NCBI RefSeq assembly: GCF_900314615.1
Contig: NZ_OMWA01000011.1
Coordinates: 39,104-103,103, forward strand
Length of the DNA: 64,000 nucleotides
Origin: an uncultured Methanobrevibacter sp.
GTDB taxonomy: Archaea > Methanobacteriota > Methanobacteria > Methanobacteriales > Methanobacteriaceae
Direction: 5' to 3'
The first letter of the stretch is position 1. Each line of letters opens with the position of its first letter. Made by a program: the position numbers and the translations under genes. The notes below the pieces were generated by a model. That model did not search any database, had not been told where the DNA came from, and saw nothing but the letters and a program-made list of their open reading frames with translations. This document shows positions 53,249 to 62,771 of the stretch, piece by piece.

Positions 53249-54826
53249 ATGTTTAACAATTTTGCTAATTTATTTGTCAAATCCAAAAAATATTGGATAA
53301 TTTATTTAATTTTTATCACAATCACTTTAGCTTCGACGCTTTCAGCTAAAAATTTTGAGAATCCTCAGATTGTGATAGCTGCATTTATTATTGTTGCAAT
53401 TTTAGGAGTGCTCTGTATTGTTTATTATTTCATGCATGACTCGGATACGGAACTCTATAAGGTTGCATTTGTGATTATTTTGTGCTTTGGTTTATTGTCT
53501 GCATTGATTGTACCTATTGCAGATGTAAGTGATGAGCTTGAGCACCTTACGCGCGCGGAAATTACTTCTCGGGGGATAATATTTCCTCATTGGGAAGACG
53601 GACCAAACAATCTCACTCAGCTGTACAACAAGACCGACGGAAAATACAGCAATGTCCTCAATAAGGATGTGGGATTCAACACGACTGCAAGCCATATGTT
53701 CTTTTTAAACAATCTGGGACATACGGTTTTTGATACTCCTGATGATACGAAGCCTATAAGCCATAAGACAATGCTTGACGGATCTGCATTTGAGCAGAAT
53801 CCATTTTACGGATATCTTCCTCAGGCGTTGGGTGTTTTCATAGCGAAGATATTTAACATGAATGTCATATGGATGCTGTGGCTTGGAAGGATATGCAATC
53901 TGATTTTCTATGCATTTATCATATCCAGGGCTGTTAAAATCGCTCCTGCATTGAAGATTCCACTTCTTGCTGTTGCATGTATACCTATTTCGATTTATCA
54001 GGCGGCATCTGTCAGTATAGATTCGATGATAATAGGGCTGTCTATACTTACGATAGCTTATTTCATATATTTATATAAGTCAGAACCCGGGTCGCTCGAC
54101 ACTAAGCATGTTGCACTATTCTGTGGGCTTTCACTGCTTTTAGGACTTTGTAAGCTCCCATATCTTACATTTGTGTTCCTGATATTGCTTGTTCCAAAAG
54201 CAAACTTCAAGAATGAGGGAATATTAAAATACATGCTTTTAGGGGTTTTCATTGTAGGTCTGATAGGTGTGCTGTGGAGTACATATTCAGAACCGGCGCT
54301 GATGCACTCATGGAGATCAAAACTCAATTATATGGATTCCCATCGTCAGCTTGAGTATGTCCTGAATCATCCTTGGTTTATCGTGAGATTCTTCAGGTCA
54401 ATTTTCACATATACTATAGGAATTACAATTAATGGAGTATTTAATTTCTTCTCTGCTGCAAACGGACAGCATTATGCAGATTCATATACATTCATTACAG
54501 TCCTTATCTGGATATTCCTTGTCGTCACACTGATATTCTATCCAAGAAAGACTGATTTCAGCTTGAAAACAAGACTTGGCGTTCTTGCAATTTCACTTAT
54601 CATATATATCGGAACATGTTTCATACAACTTCTGACATGGGCTGATGTCGGACAGTTGAATCTCGGTATCAGTACGAGGTATTTCATTCCGCTGTTTGCT
54701 CTGCTTCCGATAATTGTATCGTTAAAAATAGAACCGCTTGACCGCTTCAAGGATAAGCATGCGATGATTTTAATAATAGGATTTATGGCAACCCTTATTT
54801 TGGCTTTTGCCACTAAATACTATTAA
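53249..54826 (+). CDS. DUF2142 polytopic membrane protein
   Basis: 525 residues with about 11-12 membrane helices. The family feature VPIADVSDELEHLTRAEITS near residue 90 corresponds to the conserved acidic DE-x-H motif on the first large loop. DUF2142 members occur in surface-polysaccharide loci and resemble GT-C glycosyltransferases, so transfer of a lipid-linked sugar at the outer face is a reasonable inference. A GtrA and a polyprenyl-phosphate glycosyltransferase are encoded convergently next door, which supports this. Confidence 0.85.
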   Translation: MFNNFANLFVKSKKYWIIYLIFITITLASTLSAKNFENPQIVIAAFIIVAILGVLCIVYYFMHDSDTELYKVAFVIILCFGLLSALIVPIADVSDELEHLTRAEITSRGIIFPHWEDGPNNLTQLYNKTDGKYSNVLNKDVGFNTTASHMFFLNNLGHTVFDTPDDTKPISHKTMLDGSAFEQNPFYGYLPQALGVFIAKIFNMNVIWMLWLGRICNLIFYAFIISRAVKIAPALKIPLLAVACIPISIYQAASVSIDSMIIGLSILTIAYFIYLYKSEPGSLDTKHVALFCGLSLLLGLCKLPYLTFVFLILLVPKANFKNEGILKYMLLGVFIVGLIGVLWSTYSEPALMHSWRSKLNYMDSHRQLEYVLNHPWFIVRFFRSIFTYTIGITINGVFNFFSAANGQHYADSYTFITVLIWIFLVVTLIFYPRKTDFSLKTRLGVLAISLIIYIGTCFIQLLTWADVGQLNLGISTRYFIPLFALLPIIVSLKIEPLDRFKDKHAMILIIGFMATLILAFATKYY

Positions 54827-54836
54827 TTCTTTTTTT

Positions 54837-55262
54837 TTATTTTATAAAATTTTTACCGTAAAACATTACTCTTCTTGCTAAAAAGTTCCAGAAAAGAACA
54901 ATTATTGCTGAGATGATTTTTGAAATCAGGTAATACATTCCTAAAACGTCGGTAAACAGATAAAGCAGTATTTCAGTAAATACCAGTCCTATTGTACTTA
55001 TCAGTAAAAAGAGGTTAAATTCCACAACCTTGTTTTCTATGTTGTCCTGGTTGAACACCCATTTTGTGCTCATTACATAATTTACAAGAACGGATATTAT
55101 GAATGAGAATATTGCTGATATGAGATAGTAGATTCCGCAGATGTCGCTGAAAAAGTAAAGGAAGAAGAAATCTACAGCAAATGCAGTACCTCCAACGAAA
55201 ACGTATCTGAAAAGCTGAATAATAATATTGTCTGTAGGGTCTTTGAAAAGCTTGTTAATCAA
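54837..55262 (-). CDS. GtrA family membrane protein
   Basis: 141 residues with four membrane helices (FRYVFVGGTAFAVDFFFLYF, NYVMSTKWVFNQ). GtrA proteins are thought to move undecaprenyl- or dolichyl-phosphate-linked sugars across the membrane. It begins 4 bp after the stop of the DPM1-like glycosyltransferase that would make such a carrier. The pair forms a glycan-modification unit beside the convergent DUF2142 gene. Confidence 0.9.
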   Translation of the reverse strand: MINKLFKDPTDNIIIQLFRYVFVGGTAFAVDFFFLYFFSDICGIYYLISAIFSFIISVLVNYVMSTKWVFNQDNIENKVVEFNLFLLISTIGLVFTEILLYLFTDVLGMYYLISKIISAIIVLFWNFLARRVMFYGKNFIK

Positions 55263-55266
55263 AATC

Positions 55267-56196
55267 TCATTCCTCTTTTTTCATTTCGTTCAGTAAAATA
55301 AGGTGGCGTTCAAGTTCCTCTGCATGATGATGTTTTAAAACATGCAGTATGACTCCCGCAAAGAATGTCACTGCCGCAATGATTACTACTGTGGATATTA
55401 CAATCAGTGTAGGAATCTGAAGCACGTAACCGGTACTGAAAAACTTGAAAAGTATTGGGAAAAAGTATATTCCTGCAATGATTAGTAAAATCAGTGCCAT
55501 GACTGAAAAGAACATCAGAGGGCGCTGATCACGTATCAGTGCAAAAATCATTCTGATAACTTTAAATCCGTCACGGTAAGTGTTAAGTTTGGATTCACTT
55601 CCTTCCTTACGGTCACGGTATTCAATAGGTATTTCCTTGATTACGAAATTGTTCATAAGTGCAAACACGCTCATTTCGGTTTCGATTTCAAATTCCTTTG
55701 AGCGGATTGGAAATGACTTGACGAATTCATAGTTGAATGCTCTCATTCCGGTCATTATGTCATGAAGGTCGCTTTTGAAAAACGTGTTGATTGATCCACG
55801 AACGAATTTGTTTCCGCTGTTGTGAAATCGTCTGTCGTTTTCTTCAAAATAGGTTGAGGACAGTCTGTCTCCAATTATCATATCTGCCTGCTTGTCCAGG
55901 ATTATCTGTTCAAATATCGGTGCAGCTTCGGCGGGATATGTGTCATCTCCGTCAACCATGATGTAACAGTCTGCTTTGATGTCATGAAACATTGACCGTA
56001 CTACATTTCCTTTTCCCTGCCTGTATTCTTTTCTTACTATTGCCCCTGCTCTTTGTGCTATTTCTCCGGTATTGTCAGTTGAGTTGTTGTCATAGACATA
56101 GATATCTGCATGAGGCATATTTTTTTTAAAATCACATACAACTTTTTCGATAGTTGCTGCCTCATTATAACAGGGAATTAGGATTACAGTTTTCAT
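55267..56196 (-). CDS. polyprenyl-phosphate glycosyltransferase (DPM1/GtrB-like, GT2)
   Basis: A GT2 enzyme of 309 residues transferring a sugar from a nucleotide donor to dolichyl phosphate. Signatures are VILIPCYNEAATIEKVV at the start, MVDGDDTYPAEAAP (DxD) near 85 and MTGMRAFNYEFVKSFP near 155. Two C-terminal membrane helices follow. I choose ATG 56196 (MKTVILIPCYNE), because the longer frame adds 16 residues of non-family sequence. The GtrA gene is 4 bp downstream. Confidence 0.9.
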   Translation of the reverse strand: MKTVILIPCYNEAATIEKVVCDFKKNMPHADIYVYDNNSTDNTGEIAQRAGAIVRKEYRQGKGNVVRSMFHDIKADCYIMVDGDDTYPAEAAPIFEQIILDKQADMIIGDRLSSTYFEENDRRFHNSGNKFVRGSINTFFKSDLHDIMTGMRAFNYEFVKSFPIRSKEFEIETEMSVFALMNNFVIKEIPIEYRDRKEGSESKLNTYRDGFKVIRMIFALIRDQRPLMFFSVMALILLIIAGIYFFPILFKFFSTGYVLQIPTLIVISTVVIIAAVTFFAGVILHVLKHHHAEELERHLILLNEMKKEE

Positions 56197-56447
56197 AAAA
56201 TAATATAGGTTTTTATTTAATTTATATCTGATGTAAAATCGCAATTTAAAATGGTGATTTTAGTTATTTCAAAAATATTTTCTTAAATCATGTGTATCTG
56301 TCTGCAGATTTCAGATAACTTTTCATTGAAGTCTATAATTCTTTAATTCAGACTCATTAATTTGAGTGGATTGTGGTGTTTCTATTAATTTGCTTGTTTA
56401 AATTTTTGATTTAATGGCACCAACAAGTGATGCCATTTCTCGCATGA

Positions 56448-57005
56448 TTATTTGAAAATCTGTCCCTGGAATTTGTACACGTCACAGCTTTCATCCATCC
56501 AGCTGTCTGCACTGATTCCCGCTTTCATGCAGGTGTGTTCTAAAAACTCTTCAATTGTAAATGCGTTTTCGGTTGCAACCTGTGGAAGCAGAAGGCCTCT
56601 TGAATATCCTTTCTGTATAATAAGGCCGTCAGTGCCGATTTCAATCTCTTCAAAGTACTGGTCGGGATGTGCCACTTCAATAAGTTCAGGTTTTGTTAAA
56701 ACGGTCACTTCAAAGTCAAGTATCTGAAACTCATCTTTGGTAACTGCACTGAATCTAGGGTCGTTGAATGCAGCTGCAATTGCAACATCAATTGTTGCTT
56801 TGATTGCAGGTTCAATAGGTTCTGCATATCCTATACAGCCTCTTAAAGCGTTGTTTTTATTAAGTGTGACAAAAACTCCTAATTTCTCATCAAGTTCAAT
56901 AGGATAACCTTCAGGTATTTCCATTTTTTCTTTTGTTTCAATATAATGTTCAATTGCTTCTTTAGCTATTTTAACCAGGTAATTTCCTGCTCGGTCTGTT
57001 AACAT
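56448..57005 (-). CDS. AMMECR1 domain protein
   Basis: A 185-residue protein of the AMMECR1/TIGR00296 family, conserved from archaea to man. The invariant LRGCIGYAEP lies near residue 54, and FEVTVLTKPELIEV and IIQKGYSRGLLLPQVA are further family stretches. The biochemical role is not settled; a nucleotide or RNA modification function has been suggested. Its ATG overlaps the end of tldD by 1 bp, so the two are translated together. Confidence 0.93.
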   Translation of the reverse strand: MLTDRAGNYLVKIAKEAIEHYIETKEKMEIPEGYPIELDEKLGVFVTLNKNNALRGCIGYAEPIEPAIKATIDVAIAAAFNDPRFSAVTKDEFQILDFEVTVLTKPELIEVAHPDQYFEEIEIGTDGLIIQKGYSRGLLLPQVATENAFTIEEFLEHTCMKAGISADSWMDESCDVYKFQGQIFK

Positions 57006-58375
57006 TATCCCATTCCTCCAACTAATGCATTCAATATTCTTGTGTGTGGTCCACCATCACCAACCGGAGCAGTCTGACCTCCTTTTCCGCAGAATCCGAC
57101 GCTTAACTTAAAGTCATTTCCTATTGCATCGATATTTTTAAGTGTTTCAAGAATGTTTCCGGAAAGTGAAACGTCTCTTAGAGGTGTTTTAAGCTCGCCG
57201 TTTTCAATAAGATATCCTTCAGCGGCATTGAACTGGAATATTCCTTTACCTGTATCCACCTGACCTCCTCTGGAACCTTTAAGATATATTCCGTCAGGGA
57301 TATCTTCAATCAGTTCCTCAAATGTATTGTCTCCAGGCTGGAGGTAAGTGTTGCTCATTCTAACAATCGGTTTTTCAGAAATGATTGATCTTGCATTTCC
57401 GGATGATTTCATTCCGAGCTGTGATGATGTTTCTCTTGAATTTAAAAGTGAAATCAGTTTGCCGTCCTTAACCAGCTGATTAGGTTTTGTTTTGACTCCT
57501 TCAACATCATAAGGGTAATATCCGAATCCGTCCTTACGGCTTGCATCGTCAAAGATGTTTACAATGTCTGATGCAATCTGCTCACCGATTCTGCCTTTAA
57601 GGATTGAATCGTTTTGCAAAATCAAATCCCCTTCGGTAGCATGTCCGAGCGCTTCGTGGATTAAAACTCCTGTAAGTTCCGGATCAGCAACTACTGTAAA
57701 CTGTCCTGAAGGGGCAGGTTTGGCATCAAGAAGCCTTACTGCTTTTTCACCGATGCTGCGGCCGAACTCTTCAAGGTCACGTTCAGCAACAGCTTCAAAT
57801 CCTTTTACTCCTCCGAGACTTCCATGTCCGAACTGGATTATTTCACCGTCTGTTGCAGATGCATTCAATGCCATTCTTATTCTGGATGTTTTAACCTGGA
57901 TTTGGGACCCTTCGCTGTTCATGAACAGTTCATTTATTTCACTGTCACTGTATCCTGCTGTGGTACTGTTGACCTTATCGATGGTGGCGGCATCACTTGC
58001 CTCTTTCATCATTTCCTTTTTCTCATCGATAGAAACATCTTTGAATGGTATTTTAACGTCAACTGCAGTTTTATCTTTGATGACTTCACTTTCACTTAGT
58101 TTTACATCTCCTTTAAGTGAAGAGGATAACTTTATTGCGGTTTCAGTAATATCATTAAGTTTTGATAAGTCTGTGGTGTATGCAAATCCCCAGGCTCCAT
58201 TGTTCAACACTCTGATTCTTGCACCTAAACTCATTCCAGTGTTGATTTCATCCACATTTCCGTCTTTCATTAATATGGATGTGTTGTCACTGATTCCGGA
58301 GCGGATATCTATGTAATCTACTTTGGGGCTTGTATCTTCAATAACTTTTTCAAATAAAGAAATATATTCTTCCAT
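57005..58375 (-). CDS. tldD: TldD family metalloprotease
   Basis: A 456-residue TldD-type protease. The zinc motif HEALGH is in GVLIHEALGHATEGD near residue 240. The conserved C-terminal SVGFCGKGGQTAPVGDGGPH region is present. In bacteria TldD works with TldE on small peptides such as microcins or CcdA. No tldE is adjacent, although a partner may be elsewhere. Cotranscribed with the AMMECR1 gene. Confidence 0.93.
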   Translation of the reverse strand: MEEYISLFEKVIEDTSPKVDYIDIRSGISDNTSILMKDGNVDEINTGMSLGARIRVLNNGAWGFAYTTDLSKLNDITETAIKLSSSLKGDVKLSESEVIKDKTAVDVKIPFKDVSIDEKKEMMKEASDAATIDKVNSTTAGYSDSEINELFMNSEGSQIQVKTSRIRMALNASATDGEIIQFGHGSLGGVKGFEAVAERDLEEFGRSIGEKAVRLLDAKPAPSGQFTVVADPELTGVLIHEALGHATEGDLILQNDSILKGRIGEQIASDIVNIFDDASRKDGFGYYPYDVEGVKTKPNQLVKDGKLISLLNSRETSSQLGMKSSGNARSIISEKPIVRMSNTYLQPGDNTFEELIEDIPDGIYLKGSRGGQVDTGKGIFQFNAAEGYLIENGELKTPLRDVSLSGNILETLKNIDAIGNDFKLSVGFCGKGGQTAPVGDGGPHTRILNALVGGMG

Positions 58376-58511
58376 TTTAATCCCTCAAATTTTCATTAAC
58401 GTAATATATTATACTTTCAACTTATTTATAAAGTTTTTTTTAAGGGTTTTCAGTGATGAGTATGGGGTGTTGTTTTTAAAAAAGAAGTGGAATAAGACGT
58501 TAAAGTCTTAT

Positions 58512-58946
58512 TCATAATGTTGATATGTCTTCCGGTGTAAGATTGTTTAGCTTGTTGACTTCTTCCAGTGTGTCGTAGAGTTTGTCGAGACTTATGTCGG
58601 TGTCTTTGCTGTCTTTCCACACTTCAACGACATAATGTTTGCCATCGATTGTAACTAATTCTGAAATTCCGATCATGTTGTTTGTTCCATCGGTGTAATT
58701 ATACGTATTGTTTATTTTACCGGGAGTTATTGTAAATTTTAATTCAGTATCATTTGTAAATATTTCGGTTAAATTTTCACCAAACACTTCTATTTCTATG
58801 CCTTCTGCCTGATTAGAGTAAGATTCACCATCTAAATTTGTGAATTTATCCGGTACTTTTAACTCAGGTAAATCTGCAGCTGACACGATTCCAATTGTAC
58901 AGACTAGCATTAAAGCTATGATTACTAATTTTGAAATTTTCATCAT
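58512..58946 (-). CDS. secreted hypothetical protein, 144 aa
   Basis: Residues 1-23 are a classical signal peptide (KISKLVIIALMLVCTIGIVSA-type) with an ASA-like cleavage site. The mature part is acidic and beta-rich, with several potential N-glycosylation sites (NLTEIF, NDTELK, NNTYNYT). No family recognised. AGGAGA precedes the start. Small exported proteins of this kind are frequent in Methanobrevibacter, function unknown. Confidence 0.75.
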   Translation of the reverse strand: MMKISKLVIIALMLVCTIGIVSAADLPELKVPDKFTNLDGESYSNQAEGIEIEVFGENLTEIFTNDTELKFTITPGKINNTYNYTDGTNNMIGISELVTIDGKHYVVEVWKDSKDTDISLDKLYDTLEEVNKLNNLTPEDISTL

Positions 58947-59071
58947 TATCTCCTGATTTAATATATTTAGGTATAACTAAATAAATTTAATCATTGTTTA
59001 TAATGTATCCTAAAATGTTTTTATACTATGAAATAAATATATAACAAATGATATATTTTTGGTGAAGTAAA

Positions 59072-60280
59072 ATGTTTGTTATTGTCGGAACTGGTGCTGG
59101 TGGCGGATTATTGGCCCGTGAACTTGCAAAAAATGGTAAGAAAGTTGTAATATTAGAAAAAGGGCCTTACATAGACTCTAAAGATGCATTCAATTATTAT
59201 GATAAATATGCTCCTGGTGTTGATTTGCTGTCAACAACCTGTGTTGGAGGGTCCACTGCAGTATCGATGGCTAATATGGTAAGAGCTTTGGATGAAGAAC
59301 TGCATGAATTTGGTATTGACCTTACAAAAGAATATGAATATGTTGAAGAATTGGTTGGTGTACATGAGCTCGATGATTCTCATATCGGTCGTGGAACACA
59401 GCTCTTTTTAGATGCAGCCCGTGATTTGGGTCTTGATGTTGTAAAAATGCCGAAGGCTATACGTGAAGAAGAATGTATCCAATGCGGAAAATGTGCATTT
59501 GGATGTCCTGTAAATGCCAAATGGACTGCAAAAGACTTTGTTGATGAAGCAGTAGAAGCTGGTGCAGAACTTATATGTGAAGCAGAAGTCATTGATATTA
59601 TTCTATGTAATATGGAAGCAAGCGGTGTTAAATACGTTAAAGACCATGAAGAGCATCTTATCAAAACAGATAAAATCATTCTCTGTGCAGGTGCAATACA
59701 GACTCCAATAATTATGAAAAACATGGGGCTGACAGGTATTGGCCGTGAAATCTTTTTCGATCCCTTCGTTACTGTTGGAGGATATCTCAAGGATATCAAT
59801 TTCAATACAGAAGTTCAGATGGCCGCACTGGTTAAAGGCAAAAACTTTGTTTTATCCCCTCATTTCTCATCATTCATTAAAGGCAATATAGACAATCCTG
59901 ATGTGGATGATAAGGACATACTTTCAATCATGGTTAAAACACCTGATGAATGCAAAGGATATGTCCACACGGACGGTTTTGTCAGAAAAGAGAATACCAT
60001 TGAAGATATAAGATATCTTGCTGAGGGGGTTGCCACTGCAGGATTTATTTTAGAAAAAGCAGGAGTTGACCCGACAACCATAGGTTCAACTGTTTATAGG
60101 GGAGCTCATCCTGGTGGAACAGTACAAATAGGAAAAGCTCTGGACAGCAATCTCGAATCAGAAATTCCTAATCTCTATGTCTGTGATGCAAGTGTGCTTC
60201 CGATATCTCCTGGTAAACCGCCGATTTTAACCATTCTTGCATTGGCTAAAAGGCTGGCGGATTATCTAATAAATAAATAA
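59072..60280 (+). CDS. GMC-like FAD oxidoreductase with ferredoxin-type cysteine motif
   Basis: 402 residues. The N-terminal FAD-binding motif is IVGTGAGGGLLARELAKNGK. The inserted cysteine motif CIQCGKCAFGCPVNA near residue 135 would bind a 4Fe-4S cluster, which is unusual for GMC enzymes. The C-terminal HPGGTVQIG and VCDASVLPISPGKPP match the GMC active-site histidine/asparagine region. It could pass electrons from an alcohol or lipid substrate to ferredoxin. Substrate unknown. GGTGAA precedes ATG 59072. Confidence 0.85.
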   Translation: MFVIVGTGAGGGLLARELAKNGKKVVILEKGPYIDSKDAFNYYDKYAPGVDLLSTTCVGGSTAVSMANMVRALDEELHEFGIDLTKEYEYVEELVGVHELDDSHIGRGTQLFLDAARDLGLDVVKMPKAIREEECIQCGKCAFGCPVNAKWTAKDFVDEAVEAGAELICEAEVIDIILCNMEASGVKYVKDHEEHLIKTDKIILCAGAIQTPIIMKNMGLTGIGREIFFDPFVTVGGYLKDINFNTEVQMAALVKGKNFVLSPHFSSFIKGNIDNPDVDDKDILSIMVKTPDECKGYVHTDGFVRKENTIEDIRYLAEGVATAGFILEKAGVDPTTIGSTVYRGAHPGGTVQIGKALDSNLESEIPNLYVCDASVLPISPGKPPILTILALAKRLADYLINK

Positions 60281-60286
60281 AGAAGA

Positions 60287-60763
60287 TTATTCGAATTGTT
60301 TATCGATATCTTCTGATTTTATTAATTTTTCACAGTAATGGCATCTTACAACAGTAGGATTTTTTTCAATAACATTAAAAATAGGTGTTATCGGCTCATT
60401 TTCATAATTTGTAATACATTTCGGATTTGTACATTTGAGAATTGATGTAATCTTATCCGGAAGTATAATTTTATCCTTTTTTACAGGTTCGTAATTTCTG
60501 ATAATGTTTATAGTAGCTTTAGGAGCAATTAAAGCAACCTGATTAAGTTCTCTGTGGTCCAATTCCCTATTTTCAATTTTCAAAATGTCTTTTCTGCCGA
60601 TTTCTTTTGAGGAAACGTTCATAGCAACAGTAAGATTATGTGTGTCCTCATCAGGAAGGCCTAAAATTTTAAGGATGTGCAAGGCCTTATTTGCAGTAAT
60701 GTGGTCGATTACAGTACCGTTTTCAATCGCTTTGATTTTCAGTTCAGATTTATCTTTAGACAT
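60287..60763 (-). CDS. pyrI: aspartate carbamoyltransferase regulatory subunit
   Basis: The regulatory chain of the pyrimidine pathway enzyme ATCase, binding CTP/ATP and zinc. The N-domain KIKAIENGTVIDHITANKAL and the C-terminal zinc cysteines (CTNPKC and CHYC) are complete. Length 158 is normal. The catalytic pyrB is not in the window. Last gene of the hisA-ribL-argC-flavodoxin-pyrI unit, 5 bp after the flavodoxin stop. Confidence 0.96.
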   Translation of the reverse strand: MSKDKSELKIKAIENGTVIDHITANKALHILKILGLPDEDTHNLTVAMNVSSKEIGRKDILKIENRELDHRELNQVALIAPKATINIIRNYEPVKKDKIILPDKITSILKCTNPKCITNYENEPITPIFNVIEKNPTVVRCHYCEKLIKSEDIDKQFE

Positions 60764-60768
60764 TTAAT

Positions 60769-61263
60769 CTACCTTTTATACATTTTCAAATCTTTCATTT
60801 CAATTATTGTTTCAGTATCAAAAGCCAATTTTTCAGGATCCTTGTTTTTAGTTGAAATTACAAAGCTTTCAATAACTCTGGCTCCACGCATCTTAACTTT
60901 TTCTTCAAGTCTTTTAATGTTTGAATCTCCACGGTTGGCATCCATTGTTGCAAACAGGATAACGTCCTTTCCTTTTAAATCGCATTTGTCGATTATTGTT
61001 AAAATTGCAGGTGTAGGATTGCCGTTCCATGTAGGTGTTCCGAAGTATATTGTGTCATATGGTGTCAAATCGACACTTTTTGGAGAAATTTCAGTTTTTG
61101 TTTCTCTGAATGCATTGATTGATGAAAACAGTCTGTTTTTAAATCCGTCACGAGGTTTTAAATCAATGACTCTGAGCAGGTCAGTGTGCAAGTTTTTAGC
61201 CAGTGTTCTTGCCACCAGGTCTGTTTTTCCGCCGTTTGAGTAATAAATTATTAGTGTTTTCAT
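60769..61263 (-). CDS. flavodoxin family protein
   Basis: 164 residues with a flavodoxin fold: LIIYYSNGGKTDLVARTLAK binds the FMN phosphate, and DTIYFGTPTWNGNPTPAIL shapes the isoalloxazine site. It likely carries electrons or acts as a quinone reductase. It is set between argC (13 bp upstream) and pyrI (5 bp downstream) in a biosynthetic operon. No specific partner is indicated. Confidence 0.9.
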   Translation of the reverse strand: MKTLIIYYSNGGKTDLVARTLAKNLHTDLLRVIDLKPRDGFKNRLFSSINAFRETKTEISPKSVDLTPYDTIYFGTPTWNGNPTPAILTIIDKCDLKGKDVILFATMDANRGDSNIKRLEEKVKMRGARVIESFVISTKNKDPEKLAFDTETIIEMKDLKMYKR

Positions 61264-61276
61264 TGTATCTCTTCCT

Positions 61277-62299
61277 TTAAGGATGAAGACCGAAATGTGT
61301 TAAACCTGAAGTTTCTTCAATGCCGAGGATAATGTTCATGTTCTGTATGGCCTGACCTGATGCTCCTTTGACAAGATTGTCGATGCAGGATAACATTACA
61401 AGTCTTCCGGTTTCATCAATTTCAAATCCGCCGATATGAACAAAGTTTGATCCTCTAACAGAACTTAAATGAGGAATTTCTCCTTCATCCATGAGTTTTA
61501 TAAAGTATTCATCTCCGTATTCCTTGATGTAAAGGTCTCTGATTTCATCAGGGGTAATATCTATATTTTCATCATTTAAAAAGCTGTGGCTAGTTGTCTG
61601 GATTCCTCTAATGACAGGCACCAGATGAGGTGTAAATGATACTTTAACGTCTTCAAATCCGTGCAGTTCCTGCTGGATTTCAGACATGTGTCTGTGTGAA
61701 GATATTTTGTATGGATTAACATTGTCAGCAATGTTAGGGTAATGTGTAGTTGCTGAGGCTTTAACTCCAGCGCCGCTTACTCCTGTTTTTGAATCAATTA
61801 TGATTCTGTCTACAAGATTATTTTTAACCAACGGATATGATGATAAAATTGCACCTGTAGGGAAACATCCTGGATTTGCAACAAGGTCTGCCTTTTTGAT
61901 TTCATCTCTGTAGAGCTCCGGAAGTCCGAATGCTCCTTTGTTTTTGGAATCTGTGTGTTCCATTCCATACCATTTTTCATAGACTGCTGTGTCACGGTAT
62001 CTGTAGTCCCCGCTTAAGTCAACCACTTTCATTCCACTATCCAAAAGTTCAGGAACAATTTTCATTGATGCTCCGTGAGGGGTTGCAGTAAATGCAACAT
62101 CAACATCCAAATCTGAAGGACTTTTGTTTGTAAATACAAGTCCTGAGTCTCTTATGTGAGGGTGAATCTTATGTGCAGGGGTTCCATCATATTGTCTTGA
62201 TGTAATGTCAGTCACTTCCACTTCAGGATGGTTTAAAAGCATCCTTAAAAGTTCTCCACCAGTATATCCGCTTGCTCCTATTATAGCTACTTTAAACAT
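61277..62299 (-). CDS. argC: N-acetyl-gamma-glutamyl-phosphate reductase
   Basis: It reduces N-acetylglutamyl phosphate to the semialdehyde in arginine synthesis. VAIIGASGYTGGELLRML is the NADP fold, and the catalytic Cys lies in VANPGCFPTGA near 150. I choose ATG 62299 (MFKVAIIGAS) with GGAGGATAA upstream. A longer frame reaches into ribL but lacks a site. Length 340 fits. Follows ribL by 10 bp. Arginine is also the substrate of the pdaD product. Confidence 0.95.
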   Translation of the reverse strand: MFKVAIIGASGYTGGELLRMLLNHPEVEVTDITSRQYDGTPAHKIHPHIRDSGLVFTNKSPSDLDVDVAFTATPHGASMKIVPELLDSGMKVVDLSGDYRYRDTAVYEKWYGMEHTDSKNKGAFGLPELYRDEIKKADLVANPGCFPTGAILSSYPLVKNNLVDRIIIDSKTGVSGAGVKASATTHYPNIADNVNPYKISSHRHMSEIQQELHGFEDVKVSFTPHLVPVIRGIQTTSHSFLNDENIDITPDEIRDLYIKEYGDEYFIKLMDEGEIPHLSSVRGSNFVHIGGFEIDETGRLVMLSCIDNLVKGASGQAIQNMNIILGIEETSGLTHFGLHP

Positions 62300-62309
62300 A
62301 TTTATCCTC

Positions 62310-62771
62310 CTAATCTTCACAATGATCCATAATTTTTCCTTTAAAATCGGTATTTTGTATTTTACGAATAATCTTACAGCTGCTGTCCAGCTGGCAGTCA
62401 CGGTATTTTTCAATACGAACTGCTTTGGCTTTCAGACCTCTTTTATCGATGGCAGCCTGTAATTTGTCAATGTCATGATTTTGATCTGCTCCAACTGTAA
62501 TGATGTCTGGGTCGATTTCTCTGACGATTTTGAATACGTCTCCATTTGCATCACCTAAAAAAGCATCAGTTACAGGTTTTAGCATTTTGATTAATTCCAA
62601 ACGCTGGTCTTCACCAACAATAGGCACTCTTTTACGTCTTTCAACAGTAGCGTCTCTTGCTACAACAACATAAAGCTCAGCATCTTCTCCACCAAGTTTT
62701 CTGGACTCTTCAAGATAAACTCCGTGTCCCGGGTGGAGTATGTCGAATGTTCCGGTCGCCATTACTTTCAT
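62310..62771 (-). CDS. ribL: archaeal FAD synthetase
   Basis: RibL transfers AMP to FMN, giving FAD in archaea. It is a small cytidylyltransferase-fold protein of 153 residues. The HxGH motif is in GTFDILHPGHGVYLEES (7-23), and an ERRKRVPIVG loop follows. The cysteines near the C-terminus (RDCQLDSSC) match those noted in RibL. Its ATG overlaps the stop of hisA, and argC follows 10 bp later. Confidence 0.92.
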   Translation of the reverse strand: MKVMATGTFDILHPGHGVYLEESRKLGGEDAELYVVVARDATVERRKRVPIVGEDQRLELIKMLKPVTDAFLGDANGDVFKIVREIDPDIITVGADQNHDIDKLQAAIDKRGLKAKAVRIEKYRDCQLDSSCKIIRKIQNTDFKGKIMDHCED

